Shown in pieces: positions 24,392 to 36,754 of a stretch of 64,000 bases of DNA. Position 1 is the first letter of the stretch. The number at the start of each line of letters is the position of its first letter. Both the position numbers and the translations under genes were made by a program. The DNA comes from Lepturacanthus savala (taxonomy: Eukaryota; Chordata; Actinopteri; Scombriformes; Trichiuridae). The notes under the pieces are model-generated. The model was not told where the DNA came from. It saw only the letters and a list, made by a program, of their open reading frames with translations, and searched no databases. Location of the stretch: the NCBI GenBank assembly GCA_030544235.1, contig CM060471.1:7404848-7468847 (forward strand). The letters run 5' to 3'.

Positions 24392-25169
24392 CAGCTTTGG
24401 AAAAAAAAATAAGAGATCACTGCATTTTTAATCTGAAATCAGCATCTCTACATGTATTCCAGCCATTCTATTACAGCGTCTGTTGAATTCCAACACATGA
24501 ACACCTCATTCTGCTTAAAGAGGAACCAGGAGTGGAATAAATCACCCAAGAATAATGGTAAAGACTGTGGAGAGCATGAAAGCTAGGATTAAAAATAAGG
24601 GTTATTGCAACAAATATTGATTTCTGAACTCTTAAGTGTAACCATTAGTATTATGTTCTTTTAAAATGAATTTGATCTTGGTTCTTTGTATTGTTTGAGG
24701 TCTGAAAACAGGTCTGTGTCTTTTTTTGTTATTTTGACCATTTATCATTTTCTGCAAAAAACTGCTCTAAATGATATTATTTTTATTTCGAATTTGGGAA
24801 AAATGCTGTCAGTTGTTTATAGACTCAAATAAAAATGTTCCTTTTGCCCAAACAGATACCTAAAGTATAATTACAACCATGTTTTAATTTTAATTTTGAA
24901 TCAGTGTTTTTTGTGTTTTACTTTTTATGTTAATTTTTAACCAGATGAGTTAGTGTTTTAATACAAATCACAAATCAAAACAGCGCTAAATTTGGCTGAA
25001 ATACAAAAGCTGTAAGTGGTAAAATGGGGAGCTGTTTGGGAGCCGAAAGAGCCGGCTCTTCTTAGTGAGCTGAGCCAAATGATCTGGTTTACTAAAACAA
25101 GCTGAAATTCCCATCAGTAGTGCAGTGGTCTGTTATTTATTTATTTACTTATTTATTTTTCCAGAGCTG
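24392..25169. mobile_element. TA-flanked Tc1/mariner-type element
   Basis: The left end cagctttggaaaaaaa and the right end on the minus strand, cagctctggaaaaataaa, form terminal inverted repeats, each flanked by TA (24390-24391, 25170-25171). The string aataagagatcactgca next to the left end is characteristic of a widespread fish family. At 778 bp with no recognised transposase it is nonautonomous. The right half holds the 'gagccggctc' block shared with 3.7 kb. Confidence 0.75.
25027..25130. repeat. Palindrome-rich block shared with 3.7 kb
   Basis: Contains agagccggctct followed by tagtgagctgagccaaa and aatgatctggttt, in the same order as 3735-3835. It lies inside the TA-flanked element. Confidence 0.5.
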
Positions 25170-25171
25170 TA

Positions 25172-25889
25172 CAGTGAAACCTTGGGAGAGAGAAGTGTAG
25201 ATGGACTCTGGGGTGAATCCGCCTGAATTATTGAGACCAAAAACAGGGAGCCGTGTGTCAGAAAACCAGCCGCTGGCAGGCCCCGGCTGTATAAACGGTG
25301 ACCTTTGGATCAGAGGCTGACACGGCGTGGCCTTGTTACCTGCAGCCCTGCAGGACCCAGCCACAGTCTGTGATAAAAGAACAGCACCATGGTCCTCTGG
25401 CCGCAGAACAGAGGAATCCTCATCTCTGCCTTATTAAGAATGTTAGCTTGAATAGATGATGTGAGATCAGTCCAAAGACTGAGACACACGACCGTGGCCT
25501 TCAGACAAAAAACATGAAGCTTGAATTGTTTTTCTCCAACAGCAGACCCATTATATGTGTTCAGATACGTTAGCGCAGTCATAAATAGCCACAGAGGCTG
25601 TGGCTTTAATTGATTTTGTTGAGCTATGGCTCCACGTCGGCTAATTTCGAGGTTTTACTGCTGCAGAACTTGACGAAATGGATCACCAGCAGCCCTGCAA
25701 ATAAAAAAAAAAATCCCTGATAAATTATTTGATGAATTAATCCTTCCTTAACAGAAAATGATGTGGTTAAAGAGATTTATAATCTTCCCTGATAATGTCG
25801 GTCATACTTTTAGGTCTTGGTCAACATTTCCTGTTGGATTAACTAAATCTTAAACCTATTCATTCACTAAAGAAATCAACAAATCTATA
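25172..25889. other. No gene recognised
   Basis: Moderate-GC sequence at 25180-25600, including ctgcagccctgcaggac, with no recognised gene. Confidence 0.5.
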
Positions 25890-26208
25890 TGGACATTAAA
25901 CTTTGTTGACAAAGCTCTTAATGGCCTCACTCGCTCTTATTTAACTGATTTATTGTGGCTTTATGTCCCTTCAGGAGCCTTCAGCTCTGAACAGTCCAAT
26001 AGTTTCCCAAAAGGAAAGCGGTGAAACAAACAGTGTTCCTTTTAAACAAGCCTATAATTAGTGGCATATCATGAGTTTGTTTAATTGATTCAGATTTGTT
26101 GGTTTCTTTTATTTTATTTAATTATCTGCCTTTTTATTATTGTCTATTCATGTGTAAAACCGCTTTAAGCTGCATTCCCTGGATGAAACGTGCTATATAA
26201 AGATTGTT
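25890..26208 (+). pseudogene. LINE 3' fragment (L2/CR1 type)
   Basis: The frame from 25899 reads NFVDKALNGLTRSYLTDLLW then LYVPSGAFSSE, matching the 'KALNGLAPSYLSDLL' segment in the C-terminal region of L2-group LINE proteins. The frame is then lost. The 3' part has gctttaagctgcattccctg and a cgtgctatataaag motif typical of LINE 3' ends. 5'-truncated and mutated; no function. Confidence 0.6.
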
Positions 26209-26264
26209 ATCCCCATCCTTTGAGCATTAAATAAATTATTGTGCCTCCGTTGGACAAAATATTT

Positions 26265-26400
26265 TCTTGTGTGTGTCACGTTGTGTAGAGGAGGGGGATC
26301 CATGTGCAGACAGGGACTTCAATGACATGAATAAAACAAAGCCACAGGAAAACACAGCAACACAAACTGGACTGGACAGCATGGTCACATGTGAGTCCAA
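26265..26400 (-). repeat. Possible LTR fragment
   Basis: The string gtgtgtcacgttgtgtagag followed by gagggggatccatgtgcaga resembles the end region of reversed fish gypsy LTRs. No partner end or target duplication was found. Confidence 0.25.
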
Positions 26401-26794
26401 CACTCTGGAGTCTGCATCAGAAATTATAATTGACTTTCCAGAATTTTTGAAAAAATTATTCGGTACCTTTATATAATCACTACATTGATATTAGGCCTGG
26501 GTAACACAATATATATATATATATCACCAATATTCACATCATTAATACCATAAGGACATTCTTCAATATAATACTGATGATTTCACTCACAATTTGCATA
26601 CAAAAGCTAAAAAAAAAAAAAAAAATCAAATCAAGTCATTTAATAGACAAACCACAAATCAAACCTAATATAAAATGGTCACATTCAGCCTTTTTTTCTC
26701 ATGGTCATTATTAAAATACATGATTAAAATTAACTCAATTATAATATATTCAATTAAATTAAAATAATTGTTTTAGACTGATATGAAATATTTG

Positions 26795-27214
26795 ATTTCT
26801 ATTGCATAGTGTTACCATATGGCAACAATTCCTTTATCTTCATTGTTTTTAACACTGTGATATAAAAACTATGCGTTTAAAGCTAGGCATAAAAGGGGGG
26901 ATTTTTGAGGACATACTTGAGGACAAGTTATGAGGTCACATGACCAGGATATCCTGTCTGCTCAGGGATATTTGACATGTCATTTTCCTCATTATCCTCT
27001 CATGATCACATGATGATGAATTTATTCTTCTATTTAGAAAATTTTGTTTGTTTTTCTAATATATTGATGACAATATGGAAAATTCCGAATGCATACAACC
27101 TAATGGAGTCCTATTAACTCCCATAGCATGAAACTATCCAAAAACTATATATATAAAAACATTTAGGCCATTTTTTATAATGTGTAAATAATATGTCATG
27201 CAATAGGGGGTTAA
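26795..27214 (-). mobile_element. TTAA-type MITE, inverted copy
   Basis: Related to 57505-58060 in reverse orientation. Shared parts are tctattgcat ends, ccatatggcaacaa, gtcacatgaccaggatatcc on this strand, and cctaatggagtcctatt. The minus-strand start is TTAACCCCTATTGCATGACA, with TTAA at 27211-27214. The other end (near 26797) has lost its TTAA. The ends resemble piggyBac-type termini. No coding region. Confidence 0.6.
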
Positions 27215-28781
27215 TAACAATGTATGTTATGTTATATATTAAAATTAGGTCATTAAGCATAAAATTTTCCCAAATTTAAAAAATTAGTTCAAATCCCTAG
27301 TCACTATGTCATTGATCTCATTTCTTAGGCAATAGATGAATTATAAATTAGTCCATTAAAATCTAAATCAGGGGTTGTGAATCACAATGTCTGTTAAAAG
27401 AACAGAGCTTAGGAGAACAAACATTTAAGAGCATTTTTTCCATTTAAATTAGCCCAGTAACAGCTTCAAAAACAGCATAAATATGATGACATGTTCCAGA
27501 CAGCAGCAGAAATCCACCTTCCTGCTCTTTGGGCTGATGTCTGAGTTTTTAGTCTTATGTTACTAGATATAAAACTTTTAAAATAGAGTTTAATATCCAA
27601 AAACATTCAGTTACACTTTTTACAGATAAGTACAAACAGTTTTCCATATCATGAAGTGGATAAATGTTGGTTGTGGATACAAAGCTGGGGTTTTAAAAGC
27701 TGTAACACAGCTAATTTGCTTCTCTCTGTTTCCTCAGAGTTCACTGCTCTGCAGATGTTGCGCGTTTGGTCGACAGCACACATTTGTTGGTGGGGGTAAA
27801 TATTTAAAATGAGATTCGACGTGAACTTGAGCTAAACTAAAACGAAACACATCATGAATTCAGTGTGCAGACGAGTGTGATGTGTGCAAACGCAGGATGA
27901 AACCAGCCGGTTGTGGTCTGAAAGCGACGAGAAAAGGTTAGAACACACAGTCACTAACACACACTGAACCTCCAGGAAGCAAAACACACACAGCAGCAGC
28001 AGACAGAACCTGCAGAGAACCACACTGGCATTGGCACAGGCATTGATTCCACCAGTTTAATTGAAAGGAATGGATTCAAGTTCAAATGGCCACTATTATA
28101 ATTGCTGGTGTGACTGAGCCCTGAAGCTTGTGTTGAAACGTTGTGTAATGTAGCAGTGAACATTTTATCATAACCAGCAGCAAAATAAATTATTTAGCAA
28201 GTTTTTTTTTTTTTTTTTTTTTAAATGAAGTTCACTTTTAGTCAAATACTACAATATTCATGAAGCACAATCAATCCAAACCAGGATGTCAACAAGTTAA
28301 GTTCTTGACAAATATCTTAAAGGATGAGTTTTAAACTGCGTCTTTAAACAACCATCAGCAGCCAAAATGAACAAGGCATGACATTAAAATGTTTTAAGGA
28401 AGTAAAAACATATCCTATTAACATGTTTTATATTCTAGATCAATTAAATAGTTATCATTCTTTTTCAGTTACACCATTTGACATTTTGTGTTGAAATTGC
28501 ACAAAATCAGGATTTTTGTGTTGTTTATTTTTTTTTGGACTTTTTGATCTTGCCAACCATGATTTATCACTAACCCACACGTTTTTCCTGCTGTAAATGT
28601 CAGCAACACATGCAGTGGAGGTAATGGGTGGAAAAATTGCATAAAATGTATTTAAAAGTTGATCTGAAGCTAAAACCCAGCAGCAATGCTTCAACATTAT
28701 GTTTTTTTAGGGACAAACCTTTAATTTTATGTGACTATTACACTTTCCAATGGCAGAATCTTTGATAGAGGAAGGAAAACA
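27215..28781. other. No gene recognised; poly-T at 28202-28222
   Basis: AT-rich DNA. A short segment near 28545-28580 (ccaaccatgatttatcact) recurs near 63393. No gene recognised. Confidence 0.5.
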
Positions 28782-29172
28782 TTAACCCTCATGTTGTGTT
28801 TGTTTCATGTTAATCAATATGGTGTTCCCAGTCAATTTGATCATTTCATTAATACTCATCATAAACACTGTAATTATACATATTATCACCTGTGTATGTG
28901 TGTGTCTGACAAATGTAGCTGTACCTGAGATCAATTTCTTACATTAATTCTAGTCTTTCTAATGATTGGGCACTTTTGACCAGGAACACCAAGAGTGTTG
29001 AATTAAACACACAAAATGATATGTAAATGAATACAATTTGATTTGTGTGCTGAAATCCACTTTGTGGACAAAGTCATGGAATTTTAGGTGAATCTGATCA
29101 AATTAACCAAATTTTTCAGAGACAAAAACTTTGACCTTTGAGATTTGACCCAGAACACAACTTAAGGGTTAA
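28782..29172. mobile_element. TTAA-flanked MITE
   Basis: Left end TTAACCCTCATGTTGTGTT, right end on the minus strand TTAACCCTTAAGTTGTGTT. TTAA duplications lie at 28782-28785 and 29169-29172. The element is about 383 bp, has no coding capacity, and is compatible with piggyBac-type insertion. Confidence 0.75.
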
Positions 29173-29217
29173 ACATCGCTGACATCTCAGCTACATGAAC
29201 AATATATATACTATATA

Positions 29218-29263
29218 TAACTAACTATATAAGTTATATATTATAACTTACATAGTTAGTTTA
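29218..29263. repeat. AT-rich inverted repeat
   Basis: aactaactatataagttata pairs with a near-perfect inverted copy ending in catagttagtt; arms are about 20 bp with few mismatches. Confidence 0.8.
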
Positions 29264-29865
29264 CTTTTGACTTGGTCTTAGACTTGGTTGCTAATAAAAA
29301 CTAATATCAACATCATATTAATTGAAAACATCCTTCAACAAGTCCAGAAGCAGCTGAGACAGAGCTGAGACAGGATTCTCTTTTCTGCCGGTGTGAATAG
29401 TTTTTCTGCAAAATATTTTGTAATTTCATATAATGTATTCATCCCTCATGAAGGGTGCTTAAAAAATTTAAAAAAAAAATATCTAAATGAATGCAGCAGA
29501 GTTTATTTCACAGATTCCTCTTCTTCCTTTGGTTGGTTTGGTATTTGCATACAAGCACCTTCAAGCACCTTCCATATAATGGCACGACAGATAACTACTG
29601 CAAATGTCAACATCATGAATATAAAATAGAAACTGACAGTAAAACATATGTAAAACATGTGTGGTTCAAACTAAACAGAGATTTGGACTTTTTTTTTTTG
29701 CAGCCACAGCTCCCTCCGGAGCCACAAAGACTTTAAACATCTTTTCTTCACATATTGTACTCAGTAGCTTTCCCCAAAGCTGAAAAACACACTTTGATGT
29801 GTAAAATCAGTGGAGTTCCCTTTTAAGATGACAAGACTGTGGCTCCTATTTTTTTTTTACTCCTG

Positions 29866-29896
<31 letters not shown>

Positions 29897-30235
29897 TTTG
29901 TAAAGGCTTTTGTTTGAAGGAAAAACAGCGAGTTAGAATTGATAGTGAAAGACAAAGGGAAATAATCTAATTAAAAAGAAGGGCTCTGAGGGAAAGAAAC
30001 GCCTCCAATTCAGGATTTTTAAGCCACATGCTGCTATTCAGACGGCTTGCTGCATTCAGCACCATGGACAGCAGCCTGAATATGCACATGTAGCTTAATA
30101 CAGGGAATAATGATGTGATGCACCTTCATGTAATGTAATAACCTACTAGCAAATGTTATGGGGGGCCGTAATATGTGCTTGTATGATAATAGATATAATT
30201 TATGGTCAAATATACTGAAATAAATGAATAAAAAT
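29264..30235. other. No gene recognised; (ATT)n at 29867-29896
   Basis: Contains a 30-bp ATT trinucleotide run and T-runs. The 30000-30110 part looks unique. No coding region recognised. Confidence 0.5.
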
Positions 30236-30444
30236 GGATAATGAGTGTTTCCTGTTTCATCCAGTGTTGAGTTACCTGTAGATGAAAGTGATTGACAGGA
30301 GAGCCATGTTAATCATATAGTATATCACAGTATGATGAATGTCAAATCCAATAATGAGCCAACTTCACCTTGTTGGCTTTCCTGTCAATCGCCACTCAGC
30401 CTACTTTAGATCAACACTGAATGAAACGGGAACACTTGTTATCC
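30236..30444. mobile_element. Foldback (long inverted repeat) element
   Basis: The left arm 30236-30305 and right arm 30375-30444 are about 70 bp each and inverted copies of each other, with scattered mismatches. Examples are ggataatgagtgtttcctg against ggataacaagtgttcccg, and gattgacaggagagcc against gattgacaggaaagcc. The loop is about 69 bp. The whole would fold into a long hairpin. No target duplication was identified. Confidence 0.85.
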
Positions 30445-31539
30445 AATTGTTCCATTTTTCATTCGAGCACAAAATCGGAAAAGGAAAAACATGTTTTTCC
30501 ATTTTTTTATTTTTATTTTTTTTTTTTATTTTGGTTTTGGAAAGAATATTGAGAAAGATTTTGTTATTTTATTTATTTATTTTTTATTCATTTATTATTC
30601 ATTTGTTTGTTTTTGGTTTTATTTTTTTATTTTTTAAAGGAATAACATTCGATACATAAATCTCTCCACCTCTCAGCCTTGTTCAGTTTAGGGAACTAAA
30701 TCTCCTTTTGTTGCTTGTACGAGCAGCAGCAGCGAAGTCAGACTCTTCCTCCTTTATTATTTATCGGCTGCAAGTTTTAGTGCTGCCAAAAGCCCTGTTT
30801 TGTTTTGGATTTCAGAAATTCAGGATTATTTCTGGCATCGTCTCCATCGTGACTCACAGACTCAACTTTCTGATAAAGACGGAGGGAAAGAAGTCGGCCC
30901 AGAAAAGTCTGTGTCTATCCTCCCCACTGCCAGGATGTGTTTCTCTGTGTAGGAGGGTCCTGACCTCATGTTGTTCATGTTACAAGTGATAGTTTGACTT
31001 GAAATAGATATTGGAATATTATTCCGTGTGTGTGTATTTCCGGTACACATTAGTCTTCATGCTGCATTCAGATCTCATATGATCACAGTCATTTTATAAC
31101 AGCAGCTCATCCTCCTCCTCCTCCTGTTCCCCTGTGAACTTGTTGGTGTTGACGTGCTGAAGGAGTCAGATCTGGAGCAATGAAGTTTGGTGAAAGTTTC
31201 ATCCGCACACGTCAGAATCAGCTGTCAGAGCAGTGTGTGAAATCAGTGATGCTGATTTCCGGTATCAGCCGTTGTTTAATTCGAAATGACACAAACCAAT
31301 CACAATCTGACGGTTGATAGCTGTGGTCTAATGCAAGTTTTGTGGTATAGGCCTCTTTGTAATGTTGGCCCAGAATGCACTGTGATATTTGCAACAAGTC
31401 TACCCCAGAGGTTCAGAAGACTCCATGTAAAAAGGAGTGAAAACAGTGTTTCCTAATCATATGAGGTGATTATTTTTTTGTCCTTCAAAGTAAAAGACAC
31501 AATTTTTACAACTAAACAGTAAAACAATTTTATAACATT
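30445..31539. other. No gene recognised
   Basis: T-rich tract at 30500-30640, then unique-looking sequence, including a (CCT)n patch near 31111-31125. No gene recognised. Confidence 0.5.
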
Positions 31540-31605
31540 GCTTTTTAGCAATATTGAGCCAAAGTAATTGTTGCCATATGGCAACACTTTGCAACAGAGG
31601 GTTAA
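31540..31605. repeat. Terminal fragment of the TTAA-type MITE family
   Basis: It ends gcaacagagggttaa with TTAA at 31602-31605, like the right end of 57505-58060. It holds a perfect 18-bp palindrome, TGTTGCCATATGGCAACA (31569-31586). No opposite end was found. Confidence 0.55.
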
Positions 31606-31915
31606 ATACATTTTGCTGCCAATACTTTTTACTTAGGTAACACTTTGAAGCGCAGTGTTTTTTTCCACCTTAAGCATGACTCTAGTATCTGTCCATGTAA
31701 TTATATAAGATTCAGTGTCACTGCTGCTGCTGCATTGGTGTAATATAGAGGTAGAGGTTAATGCAGTAATAATCCAGCCTCCTGTCACAGAAAAATATTA
31801 ATGTAATTAATATTTGCATATTTGAACTGTAGCTACAGTCTTCCCCTTAACCAAGCATTGTTTTTTTTGTTGTTTTTTTTCCTGACCACAACTTAACTGT
31901 GGTTTATTCACTATC

Positions 31916-32356
31916 TGTTAGGTTCTTGAACAGAAACTGAGACCCAAATGCAGATCCAGGTGCAGGGCAGTTTACAGTCCCAGGGGAAAAAGCAGGATAT
32001 CAAAAAGAAACAAAAGAACACTCATACCGAGCTTGAAAAAGGTTTTTTTAACAAAAGGTGTCCATGAGGGGGAAAAAGGAGTCCAAACAATGATGGATCA
32101 AAGAAACCAAAAATTCACAATGTACTTCACGAGCTGAAAACACAGCGTCAGAATCGCTACATACACAGGGAGACAACCAGACGATCAGACACAGAGCAGA
32201 GGAATGACAGGGCTTATATACAGACAGACACACAGGCAAACGAGACACAGGTGGACGTAATTACAAGCAATCAGGAGATACAAAAAGAAAGGCAGTCCAG
32301 AACAGACTGTGCTGTCCAGCAGGGCGGCCAGAGTTCAAGAGTCTCAAATCCTAACA
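31916..32356 (-). mobile_element. Solo LTR, reverse orientation
   Basis: Starts tgttaggttc and ends aatcctaaca, the TG...CA ends. Flanks are ctatc (31911-31915) and ttatc (32357-32361), a 5-bp duplication with one mismatch. The minus strand reads tctgtatataagccctgtc, a TATA-like core promoter. 441 bp with no adjacent coding region, so a solo LTR, probably gypsy-like. Confidence 0.7.
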
Positions 32357-32361
32357 TTATC

Positions 32362-34895
32362 GTGACCTTTCCCCAACCTTATAATAAGTATCCTGCACAT
32401 ACACACATGAAGGATAAAGAATATAAGTGTAATGTGGTGTTGCAGAATCATTAAACACTGATAAACTTGTCTGATGTTTGCTGTGTCCAATGCATGATGA
32501 TCAAAATGTGTTTTTATTTCACATGTTCCACTTTCTGTATCAGACTTTGGTGGCAGCAGCTAACATGTTGCATTCAAGTTTTATACAAACCACTTTTCAT
32601 TCCATTCATATTAGAAGAACCAGATTTATTCAGCGTGGTTCAAAATGTGTCGAAAGCATTAGATACAGACTTTTATTTTATTTATATTTTAAACACTTCA
32701 GACTAAATCATTCAATCCTAGCTATGGGGCACTGGATGCCTTCCCAACAGGATGTGGCCCCTCAGGCGAAAACATCCACATGGCTTTATTTCTGTCTAGT
32801 CTCATCCAGAGAGGACAAACACAGCTCTTGGTGTTTCTAGCTGCAAAACGATGCACGATCTGAATATACACCTGTTGTTACAATGACAACTTACTGCATG
32901 TGTGGGAAAGAGCTTGGTGATGAATGGATAAACACAATATGCACTGCAGTTGATTGCCCAAGACGTCTGGTGAAAGCCTTTAAAGTGAAGGGTTTTGGTT
33001 AAAACTTGGAATAGACCATTATGACTCTTGATGGACTATATGACTGCTGGTGCCACCCAGCAGCAGAAGAGATTAAAAGGTGATTAAACTTCCCTTAATC
33101 TTATTAAATGGTAAAGAAGAAGCTAAATAGGATCACAGATGTGGAACCTAATTCATGGAAACTCCCACGCTATCTTCACCAACCTCTCAGTGCCCTGACT
33201 GCGTGGAAAGCTCTGAGTCGCTGGAACAACAGTCAGATCTCAAAACTGCACTTTACACACTGATTATTTCTGATAGAAGGTAAATGCTTGGGAGGCAAAT
33301 GATATAATGTTGGTGGATCCCATTTTCCAAGATGAGGTCACCAACTGGGTAGCACTGGATAGTGCCCTGGGCCCTCAAGAACCCCTAATGTTAAGGACTT
33401 AATCAATCAAAGGCATGTTTGTTTGGGGATATGTGCCAATGTATGCGTAGAGGGGGGTATTTTTTATATTTCAATATAGTGCTTATCATTTTAAAATCAT
33501 TCCCAGTCAAAACAAAAAAAAAATAGTGTCCTGAGTTGTACATTGTAGATATGTTAGTTAGTTAGTTAGTTATTAGTACCTGGAAATGGAAAGAGACATA
33601 GTAATATTGAGATCAGTGTTGAGATCATTCATAATGTTGTGAGACAGATCCTGCTCCAATGTGCATAAAAAGTGACATTGTGAGTTTTTGCTTTTAATCA
33701 CATAATCACCTTTTCCTTTTAATCACATTTTCCACCTAAGCTTGGCGTTTTTTTTTAATTATGATAAATGCATTCATTTGATATTTACAGTGTTTACCAC
33801 ACCCACTGTGTTGTGCCTGAATTAAGTGAATGAAGTTAAAGATTAGTGTTTATTATGCAGATGATGTAATCATATATTCTTTATATATTCTAGATAAGAA
33901 AGCCTTTGGCGTCAGATTTCATCAAGTTTGTTTGGTCCATTTTTCCTCTTAAAAGTTTATTGATTGCTTCGTGTAACAAGACACATTCCGGCTGGTGTTT
34001 AAAACCAAACAAACACCAGAAATGAAGATTTTGGTTCAAGCAGTGGGTTGCTTCGCTCATTACTACAGGTTTCTGCTTCTTAATTATTGGCCAGTGGACA
34101 GCGGTTGTCACTAAACAAGCTGACCTGTTCTATCTCTTTGCTGTTACTGCACTTTGTGTCACTTTGCCTCTTCACCGCCTCCGCTGCCCTGAATTTAAAG
34201 TTCCCCGGTCGCGGGTCAACGCCAGAGCAGATTCAATTTATAAGGTCTTACCCTTCTATTGATTTCATCAGCAGGTCAATAGCACAGATGCTTTGAATAT
34301 ACAAATATGCCTCTGAATGCTGCCTTGCTGAGTTTAATCCTGATTAAATTCAACCTGGGCAATTGAGAATCTATTGAGATTCAAGTGTATTCATTTATCC
34401 CAACATCCGTTTATTAAGCAAGTTTCAAAGGACAGAAAAACTAAGTGAGAATGTACTACAGTGACAAATAGTTAGTCGCTTAACAAACCACCCTTTTCCA
34501 ACTCTCAATCCATGAACATTTTCCTTGAGTCTTGAAGACAAGTTCAGTCATATTTAACAGCGTAATGGCCGAAGGGAGGAGGTATTTATGGCAGTAGTTT
34601 GGCTTCATTAACTGCATAAAGTCAGAAAATGATCTGCTCTAAGTCTGAATTCTTCTCTTCTCGGAATAGGAATGAATTTGTAAATATAAAGCAGGAACAT
34701 GTGATGTTCAGAAGGCCCATTGGGCCCAGTGGGATAGCTATAATATTTATATCATAATATTAAGGGATCACAGAAGTTATTACAATTCATGCATCAATAT
34801 TAAATGTCAATTATGTGGTCAGGCTACATGAAGTCAATACTGTTATTAAAGGGTAAGTACACATATTAGACAAAGGGGAGGAGGTCTAGAAGTTA
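32362..34895. other. No gene recognised; (GTTA)n at 33547-33571
   Basis: Mostly unique-looking DNA with a short tetranucleotide run. The 33900-34700 part has moderate complexity and could hold regulatory sequence, but nothing specific was found. Confidence 0.5.
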
Positions 34896-35215
34896 GCCAG
34901 CTGCAAATATCTTGGAGTCCACATATCTAAGGAACTGACCCGTGTAGTGAAGATGGCTCAGCCGCTCCTTCTTTACAAGAACACAGCACAATCCCCCAGG
35001 AAGTCCTGACAAATCCCTCTGGCTGCAGGATAAAGAGGATCCTGACCTGCTGCTGCACCATGGAGCAGAGGAAGGACCTGCAGGGGGAGTGAGGACGGTT
35101 CAATGGATCATTAGCACCCCCTCTTCCAAACCTGTGGGACATCTTCAGGAGGTCACTGCCTTTTTACCAACACCCAACCCCCATTAAGCTCAGGATCATA
35201 CCAACCACCTGAAAA
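34896..35215 (+). pseudogene. Possible LINE reverse-transcriptase fragment
   Basis: The frame from 34899 reads SCKYLGVHISKEL, matching the 'KYLGV.IS..L.W' motif after the RT catalytic core of many LINEs. The remainder, to about 35215, is coding-like but broken by frameshifts. Clade not determined. Confidence 0.45.
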
Positions 35216-36668
35216 ACTGGTTCAAAAAAACTGGTTGTGGACAAGTGCAGTAACTTTTTTTTTTTTTTGTTTTCTTAAATGTGATTCACATTTCTTAGAT
35301 ATTTATATTGTTATACATAGAATTTAAAAAGGTCAAAACTCAAGTCAGAGATAATTGCAGCAGTTGAGACAGATGGATTATGTCTACTGTAGATCAGGAG
35401 GCCTGTATCCCATATACCAAAGTCAAAAAAGAAAAGAATAAGTATGGTCTCGATCAACATTAACAGTTAATACTACTCTCTCTATACATATTTCATTCAT
35501 GTATGTTGTTTTGTTGCTCACAAGTCTTGCTAAAGCTATCAGCTAAAGGCTCTAAAATTGACCTCCAATCCAAATTGAATCTGACACAAATAAGATAAAA
35601 ATATTTAGCAGCAAAAAAGCTGTTTTACATGTGTCTATTGCTAGATGAAAAAACACCTGTATTAAAAGCATGTGCAAACATGTCTATATAAATATGTGTA
35701 CAGCATAAAAATAAAAATTATATATTTTGCATGGATTGATAAAACCTTAAGAATCCATCCTCTGGCCACAATGAATATCCCAGTAACAATATAATATATG
35801 AATTACATAATACAATGTAAATCCATATGAAAGTTACAGATATATCATTCAGGACCAAAGTGACCGACTGGCCATCTGTAGAGCCATGACCCCAGAACAG
35901 TAAAAAAAAAAAAAAAAACTACTTTGGTTATTTCAAGGATTAATTAGGTATTAACTACTATTAGATGTGCATTAGTTTAGGCTTCCTAGATCCATCTGAA
36001 TGGTGATTGTCTGGTGCCAGTATTATTTACTCTGTCTGCTTTATTATATCAGGGAATTGCAATTCTGCACACACGTATGTGCATGTATGCTTCTGAAACA
36101 GTTTTTGGCAGTTTTGCAGGGTTTGAGCAGCTAATTGGCCTTAAAAGACCACTAAATAGTTTTCAACTGAAGATCAGTTTTGAAATGCTTCCAATTAACT
36201 GACAGCCGAGTGCTGATTGTACCACTTAGTGCTAATTCAGAGCAGCTTGGATGCGGGTAAAGGTCATCCGCTGTGGAGAGGAGTCGATGGTGCTTTAGTT
36301 CTGTTGTTTCTGCCACGCTGGGGAAATATCTGCAGAAAATAATCTACAGATATGCAGTGACTGCAGTCAACTGTCAGTGTAACGCAACAAACGCAATGTA
36401 ATAAATATGAGTGACAGTTGCTACAATAATTGTAACAGCAAGAACTTGCTTCCTATTAAACTCAGAACAAGAGACAATGTGGTCAGTGGGTCATGAACAT
36501 GAATCAAATCCACCGGCAAAATCTTTCTCTGCACTTCATCTGTGTCTGAGAAGCTTATTAAAGGAAAGCAACTCTCATTATGCAAACGTCACCCCAGAAC
36601 GGTGTCTAGAATTTGCCTTTGGTACTCTGCTATGATTAATGGAGAGGGGGCTACAAGTCTCTCAGCAG
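35216..36668. other. No gene recognised
   Basis: AT-rich sequence with a T-run near 35255 and an A-run near 35903. The 36050-36370 part contains gctaattggcc and ttccaattaactgac-type motifs. No gene recognised. Confidence 0.5.
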
Positions 36669-36754
36669 CTCTCTCAACAACAACAACGGAGGAGGAGGAA
36701 AAGAGAGAGATCTCTCTCAACAACAACAACGGAGGAGGAGGAAAAGAGAGAGAT
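36669..36754 (+). repeat. Exact 43-bp tandem duplication
   Basis: Two identical 43-bp units (36669-36711, 36712-36754), each with ctctctc, (AAC)n, (GGA)n and aaaagagagagat. Because 43 is not a multiple of three, the open frame across it encodes different homopolymers in each unit. Confidence 0.95.
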
